Positions 60,303 through 64,000 of a stretch of DNA of 64,000 nucleotides are shown piece by piece. This stretch comes from Arthrobacter sp. Leaf337 (lineage in GTDB: Bacteria; Actinomycetota; Actinomycetes; Actinomycetales; Micrococcaceae). The stretch lies in assembly GCF_001423745.1 (NCBI RefSeq), contig NZ_LMPC01000027.1:256958-320957 (forward strand), read 5' to 3'. The notes under the pieces were generated by a model. The model did no database searches and was not told the origin of the DNA. It worked only from the letters and a program-made list of their open reading frames with translations. Each line of letters starts with the position of its first letter. Positions within the stretch are counted from its first letter, which is position 1. Made by a program: the position numbers and the translations under genes.

Positions 60303-60359
60303 CGAAAAAAGCCACGGCCGCGGACGTCCGCACCCTGGATCACAGGTGCGGACGTCCGC
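60303..60359 (-). terminator. terminator of the NCS1-racemase-SDR operon
   Basis: A perfect 15-base inverted repeat GCGGACGTCCGCACC (60320-60334 / 60345-60359) 33 bases after the SDR stop. On the minus strand it is followed by GGCCGTGGC and a T-run (plus A-run at 60305-60310). Confidence 0.75.
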
Positions 60360-60392
60360 TTCCGTAGCGGAATGTAGCGGAGTCTTAGGCTG

Positions 60393-61172
60393 TCAGCCGC
60401 GGCCGATGAATGGCATGCCGGCGGCGGTGATCACCACCGAGCCCACGCTGGCGGACGGCGGCATGCCGGCCATCAGAAGCACCGCACGTGCGGCGTCCTG
60501 CACCGGGAACGTGGGCTCCACCCTGCGGCTGCCGTCAGCCTGCAGGGCACCGGAGTCCACGCCGATGGTGCCCATGATGTCCGTGGCCGTGTTGCCGATG
60601 TCGATCTGGCCGCATGTGATGCCGAACTCCCGGCCGTCCAGGTCGATGCTCTTGGTCAGGCCTGTCATGGCGTGCTTGGTCACCGTGTAAGCCACGGTCC
60701 GGGGCCGCGGCGAATGAGCGGAAATCGACCCGTTGTTGATGATCCGGCCGCCCTGCGGCTCCTGGGCTTTCATGGCCCGCACCGCAGCGGCAGCGCAGAG
60801 CATGGAACCGCTGAGGTTCACCGCCACAACCGCATCCCAGTCGGCCACGCTGATCTCGTCCACCGACGCGGCCGGACCGAACACGCCCGCGTTGTTGAAC
60901 AGGACGTCCACTCTCCCCCACTTCTGGCGGGCCGCAGCGAAAAGGCGTTCGACGTCGTCGGGCACTGTCACGTCGCACAGCACCGTCAGGGACTGGCGGT
61001 GGCCGGCAGCGGACTCCAGCAGCGGAGCCTCGCGGCGGCCGGCCAGCACCACGCGGTATCCCTCGGCCAGCATGAGCCGCGCCACCGCCCGGCCGATCCC
61101 GGAACCTGCTCCGGTCACGACGGCGACCGGCCCCGGCCGGTGGGGTGGAACGGGCCTGTGGGTTGCAGTCAT
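60393..61172 (-). CDS. short-chain dehydrogenase/reductase
   Basis: A 259-residue classical SDR. The cofactor motif is VVTGAGSGIGRAVARLMLAEG, followed by the NNAGVFGPAASVDEI structural motif, Ser in INNGSISAHSPRP and the catalytic YTVTK. The basic residues after the first beta strand (AGRREAP) favour NADP. It lies 42 bases after the racemase-like gene, last of the three-gene NCS1 operon. Substrate unknown; a purine/hydantoin-derived alcohol or aldehyde is a guess. Confidence 0.88.
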   Translation of the reverse strand: MTATHRPVPPHRPGPVAVVTGAGSGIGRAVARLMLAEGYRVVLAGRREAPLLESAAGHRQSLTVLCDVTVPDDVERLFAAARQKWGRVDVLFNNAGVFGPAASVDEISVADWDAVVAVNLSGSMLCAAAAVRAMKAQEPQGGRIINNGSISAHSPRPRTVAYTVTKHAMTGLTKSIDLDGREFGITCGQIDIGNTATDIMGTIGVDSGALQADGSRRVEPTFPVQDAARAVLLMAGMPPSASVGSVVITAAGMPFIGRG

Positions 61173-61214
61173 TCGTCGCTCCTTGCGTTGAGGGCCGGGC
61201 TGCCCAAGCCCGGG

Positions 61215-61958
61215 CTACCGCGCGGCAGGCACTTCCGCTGCCGTTATGGGCCAGCCTATGACTGTCTTGGGCCGCGGTGTGGCGTAAGTCCGGACTTTGG
61301 ACGTGGACAGTCCCAGCCGCACCAGGGACTCCGCGATCGTCACAGCCGCCGCCACTCCGTCCACCACCGGAACCCCGGCACGCTGGCGGATCTCCTCGTC
61401 CAGTCCGGCCATGCCGCCGCAGCCCAGGACAATGACCTCCGCTTTGTCCTCGCGGACGGCAACCAGCGCCTGCTCGATGATCGCTTCCACGGCCCGCTCC
61501 GGCTCCTCTTCCAGTTCCAGGACCGCCATGCCGCTGGCCCGAACGGAGGCGCACCGGGCATCGAGGCCAGCCAGCTTCAGCCGGTCCTCGATCAGCGGAA
61601 CCGCCCGGTCAAGGGTGGTGACCACTGAATACTTGTGTCCGAGGAACATCGCCGTGGAGGCTGCCGCCTCAGTGATGTCGACGACGGGGACGTCCAGGAG
61701 CTCCTGCAGCCCCTCGCGTCCGTGCTCGCCGTAGCCGGCCTGGATAACGGCGTCGAACGGTTCCGGGTAATTGACCACGGCGTCCATGACGGCGATCGCA
61801 GCGAGGTAGCTTTCGAAGTTTCCCTCGCAGGAGTCCGCGCCGAACCGCGGCGTGATCCCGACGATCTCGGTTCCCGGCGCCGCGACGGACCGTGCCTGGG
61901 CCGCGATGGAGTCGGTCATGGACTGCGTTGTATTTACGTTGGCGACAAGAATGCGCAT
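61215..61958 (-). CDS. Asp/Glu/hydantoin racemase-like protein, first Cys lost
   Basis: A 247-residue member of the Asp/Glu/hydantoin racemase superfamily. It begins MRILVANVNTTQSMTD, typical of hydantoin/allantoin racemases (start ATG 61958, GGAAGAG ribosome binding site). The second catalytic Cys is present, Cys180 in VIVLGCGGMAGL. The first, expected near residue 75 in an ACFGDPGL-type motif, is Gly75 (VIQAGYGEHGREGL), so a normal two-base racemase is unlikely. Cys44 (GADSCEGNFES) is a possible substitute. Co-transcribed with an NCS1 permease, it may be a variant racemase or isomerase for a hydantoin-type compound. Confidence 0.8.
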   Translation of the reverse strand: MRILVANVNTTQSMTDSIAAQARSVAAPGTEIVGITPRFGADSCEGNFESYLAAIAVMDAVVNYPEPFDAVIQAGYGEHGREGLQELLDVPVVDITEAAASTAMFLGHKYSVVTTLDRAVPLIEDRLKLAGLDARCASVRASGMAVLELEEEPERAVEAIIEQALVAVREDKAEVIVLGCGGMAGLDEEIRQRAGVPVVDGVAAAVTIAESLVRLGLSTSKVRTYATPRPKTVIGWPITAAEVPAAR

Positions 61959-61972
61959 GTCTGTCTCTTCCG

Positions 61973-62017
61973 TTTTCCGTGCTGAACTTTTCCGTGCCGG
62001 ACTTTTCCGTGCCGGAC
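61973..62017 (-). repeat. three 15-base tandem repeats in the racemase leader
   Basis: The 15-base unit TTTTCCGTGCCGGAC (plus strand) occurs at 61988-62002 and 62003-62017, with a diverged first copy at 61973-61987. On the coding strand each unit contains GGAAAAG, a ribosome-binding-like core. The repeats fill most of the 76-base gap between the permease stop and the racemase start. Confidence 0.75.
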
Positions 62018-62034
62018 TTTTGCGCGGCGGCGTG

Positions 62035-63603
62035 TCAGTGGGTGCTCGCGATGGCGATGGCTTCGCCGTCGACATCTTCGAGCCGCTGCGAGCGGTCCGC
62101 AATGAAGTAGTACACCACTGCGGCGATACCGGCCGCGAAGAACCACGCAAACGGGGCGGCTGCCTCGAGCGCCGGAACGAAGGCTATCAGGAGCGCGACG
62201 GCGGCTGCCGGGACCAGGGCGATGATGGCCCGGGGGTTGAAGCCCTTCGTGTAGTAATACGCTCCGGCGGGGTCGTCGCTGTAAAGCTCCGGCACATTGA
62301 CCCGTCCTCGGCGCAGCAGCCAGTAGTCGGCCATGACTACGCCGAACAGCGGGCCTAGCAATGCCCCTAGGCCGCCGAGGAAGTACACGATCACGAGCGG
62401 GTTGTTGTAAAGGTTCCACGGCAGGATGATGAGTCCGATGGTGCCGCTGACCCAGGCCGCCTTGCGGAAATTCAGGTGCTTCGGGAACAGGTTGGTCAGT
62501 GCGTAGACCGGGGCCACGAAGTTGGCCATCAGGTTCACGGCGATGGTCAGGATGAGCAGGGCAAGGCAGGCCAGGACAAGGAACAGCGTGTTCGGAATGG
62601 TCTGGACAATGTCCGACGGGCTCTGGATGACAGTGCCGTTGATTTTGAACTGGCCGCCGGCCATGACCACCACGATGGCGCCGAAGAGAAGCATGTTGAT
62701 GGGAATTCCCCAGAAGTTGCCTCGGACCACGGCCTTCTTGGAGACGGCGGACCGGGTGAAGTCGCAGAAGTTGAGGACGAACGTTCCGTAGATGGCCACC
62801 CAGAGGGCGCCGCCGGCGAAGATGGTGCGCCACATGTCGGCGCCTTCGAGGGCGTTGTCCGAGGCCCAGGCGATGGAACCGCCGGCTTCAACGAAGATCC
62901 AGATGGCGATGGCCGCCATGGTCACCAGGATGACGGGGCCGGCAAATGCTTCGTATTTGCGGATCATCTCCATGCCGAAACTGACAATGACCAGCTGGAC
63001 GATCCAGAGGAACACAAAGGCCGCCCAGCCCAGCGTGGATAGTCCGAGGACCGAGTTGGTGTCCAGTTCATGCAGCGAAGGAACCATGGCCACGAGCATG
63101 ACGCGGAGCACGACCGACGCCAGGTAGGTCTGGATGCCGAACCAGGCAACCGCCACCGCGCCGCGCAGGAGGCTGGCGATCTGGGCTCCCCTGATACCGA
63201 AGCTGATCCGGCTCATGACGGGGAACGGCACGCCGGTCTTGACGCCCATGAAGCCGGAGAAGCTCAGGAGGGCGAACAACAGGACTGCGCCGACTCCAAG
63301 GGCAAGGAGGATCTGCCAGCCGCCGAGGCCCAGTGCGAAGAGGCCGATGGCGAAGGCATAGTTGCCGAGGCTGTGGACGTCATTGGCCCACAGGGTAAAG
63401 ATGCTGTAGCTGGTCCAGCGGCGGCCTTCGCGCTTTGTCGGAGCAAGGTCAATGTTGTACAGGCTGGGACTGATGGTGCGCCCGGACGCGGCACTTGCGG
63501 CTTCGCACAGGGCATCGACGCCCGTTGCAGGATGGACCGGCTGGCCCGACGACATTGTCGGGCCGGGAGCCGTTTCGACGCCGACTGATGGGGTCGTCTG
63601 CAT
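62035..63603 (-). CDS. NCS1-family nucleobase/hydantoin/allantoin permease
   Basis: A 522-residue cation symporter of the NCS1 family with 12 membrane helices. Start ATG 63603 has a GGAGA ribosome binding site. Family segments include LYNIDLAPTKREGRRWTSYSIFTLWANDVHSLGNY, which resembles Mhp1 (hydantoin transporter) and allantoin permeases, then GVPFPVMSRISFGIRGAQIASLLRGAVAVAWFGIQTYLAS and FAGGALWVAIYGTFVLNFCDFTRS. First gene of an operon with a hydantoin/allantoin-racemase-like protein and an SDR, so hydantoins, allantoin or another cyclic ureide are the likely substrates. Confidence 0.88.
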   Translation of the reverse strand: MQTTPSVGVETAPGPTMSSGQPVHPATGVDALCEAASAASGRTISPSLYNIDLAPTKREGRRWTSYSIFTLWANDVHSLGNYAFAIGLFALGLGGWQILLALGVGAVLLFALLSFSGFMGVKTGVPFPVMSRISFGIRGAQIASLLRGAVAVAWFGIQTYLASVVLRVMLVAMVPSLHELDTNSVLGLSTLGWAAFVFLWIVQLVIVSFGMEMIRKYEAFAGPVILVTMAAIAIWIFVEAGGSIAWASDNALEGADMWRTIFAGGALWVAIYGTFVLNFCDFTRSAVSKKAVVRGNFWGIPINMLLFGAIVVVMAGGQFKINGTVIQSPSDIVQTIPNTLFLVLACLALLILTIAVNLMANFVAPVYALTNLFPKHLNFRKAAWVSGTIGLIILPWNLYNNPLVIVYFLGGLGALLGPLFGVVMADYWLLRRGRVNVPELYSDDPAGAYYYTKGFNPRAIIALVPAAAVALLIAFVPALEAAAPFAWFFAAGIAAVVYYFIADRSQRLEDVDGEAIAIASTH

Positions 63604-63902
63604 CTGGATCTCCAGTTCTAGGGATGGGTTGGGGCGGAAGTCTGCGCTTCCGAAACTTGGTTCCACATTATGGAAAACTGGTTTTGTGGAGTGGAATAAC
63701 TTTATGACCTGCGTCACGCCGCGGTCAAGGAGGCGACACTGTCACAATCGGTCCACAAGCACCCTTGAAGCCACCCCGGTGCGCCGGATCACAACCCCGC
63801 CTTGACCACTCGCCCACTCCTGCATAATCTCGAATGGCAAGAATGTTTTCTCACAATACGAAAACTTAGAGCCCAGACATTCAAAGATGAAAAGAGGCTG
63901 CC
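63604..63902. other. divergent region NCS1 permease / aceE
   Basis: A 299-base gap with no gene. Besides the palindrome at 63661 it contains TTTTCTCACAATACGAAAA at 63850-63868, a palindrome-like element 34 bases upstream of aceE. AAGAGG precedes the aceE start as ribosome binding site. Confidence 0.4.
63661..63675. promoter_or_regulatory. palindromic operator upstream of the NCS1 operon
   Basis: TTCCACATTATGGAA is a 15-base near-palindrome (six of seven paired positions), 58 bases upstream of the permease start. It resembles the dctA upstream sites and is of the form bound by IclR-type repressors. The following TTTTGTGGAGTGGAAT may be a second, degraded half-site. Confidence 0.5.
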
Positions 63903-64000
63903 GTGGCTGCAGGAGAAGATACCTCCCATATCCTCAGCGGGTTGACTAACCAGCTGCCTGATCGTGATCCGGAAGAGACCGCCGAATGGATTGAGTCCCT
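63903..64000 (+). CDS. aceE: pyruvate dehydrogenase E1, homodimeric type (5' end, partial)
   Basis: Only the first 32 codons are in the window. From GTG 63903 the sequence reads AAGEDTSHILSGLTNQLPDR then DPEETAEWIESL, which I recognise as the N-terminus of actinobacterial AceE, the E1 subunit of the pyruvate dehydrogenase complex. The rest runs off the right edge. AAGAGG ribosome binding site. Confidence 0.8.
   Translation, partial: MAAGEDTSHILSGLTNQLPDRDPEETAEWIES

Noticed and set aside
61959..62150. Racemase-like gene starting upstream of the 15-base repeats
   Set aside because: The extension overlaps the permease gene and is made of repeat-encoded KSPAR units; ATG 61958 has a good ribosome binding site and matches the family N-terminus.

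Overview
The window is GC-rich chromosomal DNA of an actinobacterium, most likely an Arthrobacter-type member of the Micrococcaceae (Arthrobacter, Pseudarthrobacter or Paenarthrobacter). The evidence is the Rv3660c-Rv3654c-type tad pilus locus beside a DUF1998 helicase, a GlxR/Crp-type regulator, a MarP-like protease, a PheS-like protein beside small lipoproteins, many GTG starts, and the E1 gene of the homodimeric pyruvate dehydrogenase at the right edge. I see no phage, integrase, transposase or CRISPR array. One tRNA gene is present. This genus assignment is an inference from gene content.

Layout. 1-4154: the end of an unknown gene, a stand-alone PheS-like ligase with an FDX-ACB domain, then four tandem paralogous lipoproteins, one of them frameshifted. 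4161-8432: tRNA uridine hydroxylase, a GNAT acetyltransferase and a MrfA-like helicase. 8440-13876: a seven-gene tad pilus operon on the minus strand. 14061-19182: a PolA-like polymerase, a DUF1508 protein, a Nudix/nth pair and a membrane protein with an Ala-rich tail. 19674-21791: acetyl-CoA synthetase. 22013-26077: a sugar ABC importer with a DeoR regulator. 26096-34253: an alpha-galactoside module with LacI, a Gfo/Idh/MocA oxidoreductase, a divergent ABC importer and a GH36 alpha-galactosidase. 34350-39915: a secreted beta-propeller protein, an oxidoreductase/SRPBCC/aroQ/DUF2332 run and a MarP-like protease. 40188-43045: Crp, a repeat-rich gap, and a Nudix/RidA/DUF4177 operon. 43083-50181: a class A PBP, a phosphoesterase and a heterodimeric ABC exporter. 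50264-50340: tRNA-Pro(CGG). 50410-52490: a small membrane protein, a repeat-containing secreted peptide precursor and a divergent HTH-TPR regulator. 52487-58540: purC, purD, a sulfite-oxidase-like protein, asparaginase, an SCP-like protein and a Pr6Pr protein. 58664-63603: dctA, then an NCS1 permease/racemase-like/SDR operon. 63903-64000: start of aceE.

How the genes work together. The two sugar modules carry local regulators (DeoR, LacI) with matching operator candidates. Crp/GlxR-type sites (TGTGA-N6-TCACA) lie just upstream of both importers, and crp itself is in the window. The NCS1 permease, racemase-like protein and SDR form one terminated transcript that looks like hydantoin/allantoin-type catabolism. 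Similar 15-bp palindromes occur upstream of that operon and of dctA.

Best candidate for an undescribed system: positions 50854-52490. A 76-residue secreted precursor has four GNW-containing octapeptide cassettes at an exact 13-residue period and ends on the last cassette. It is divergent from a 424-residue XRE-type regulator with a TPR-like C-terminal region. This is the layout of an RRNPP-type peptide-pheromone circuit, which I do not know to be described in this group. Second is the PheS-like ligase next to the array of cysteine-containing lipoproteins.
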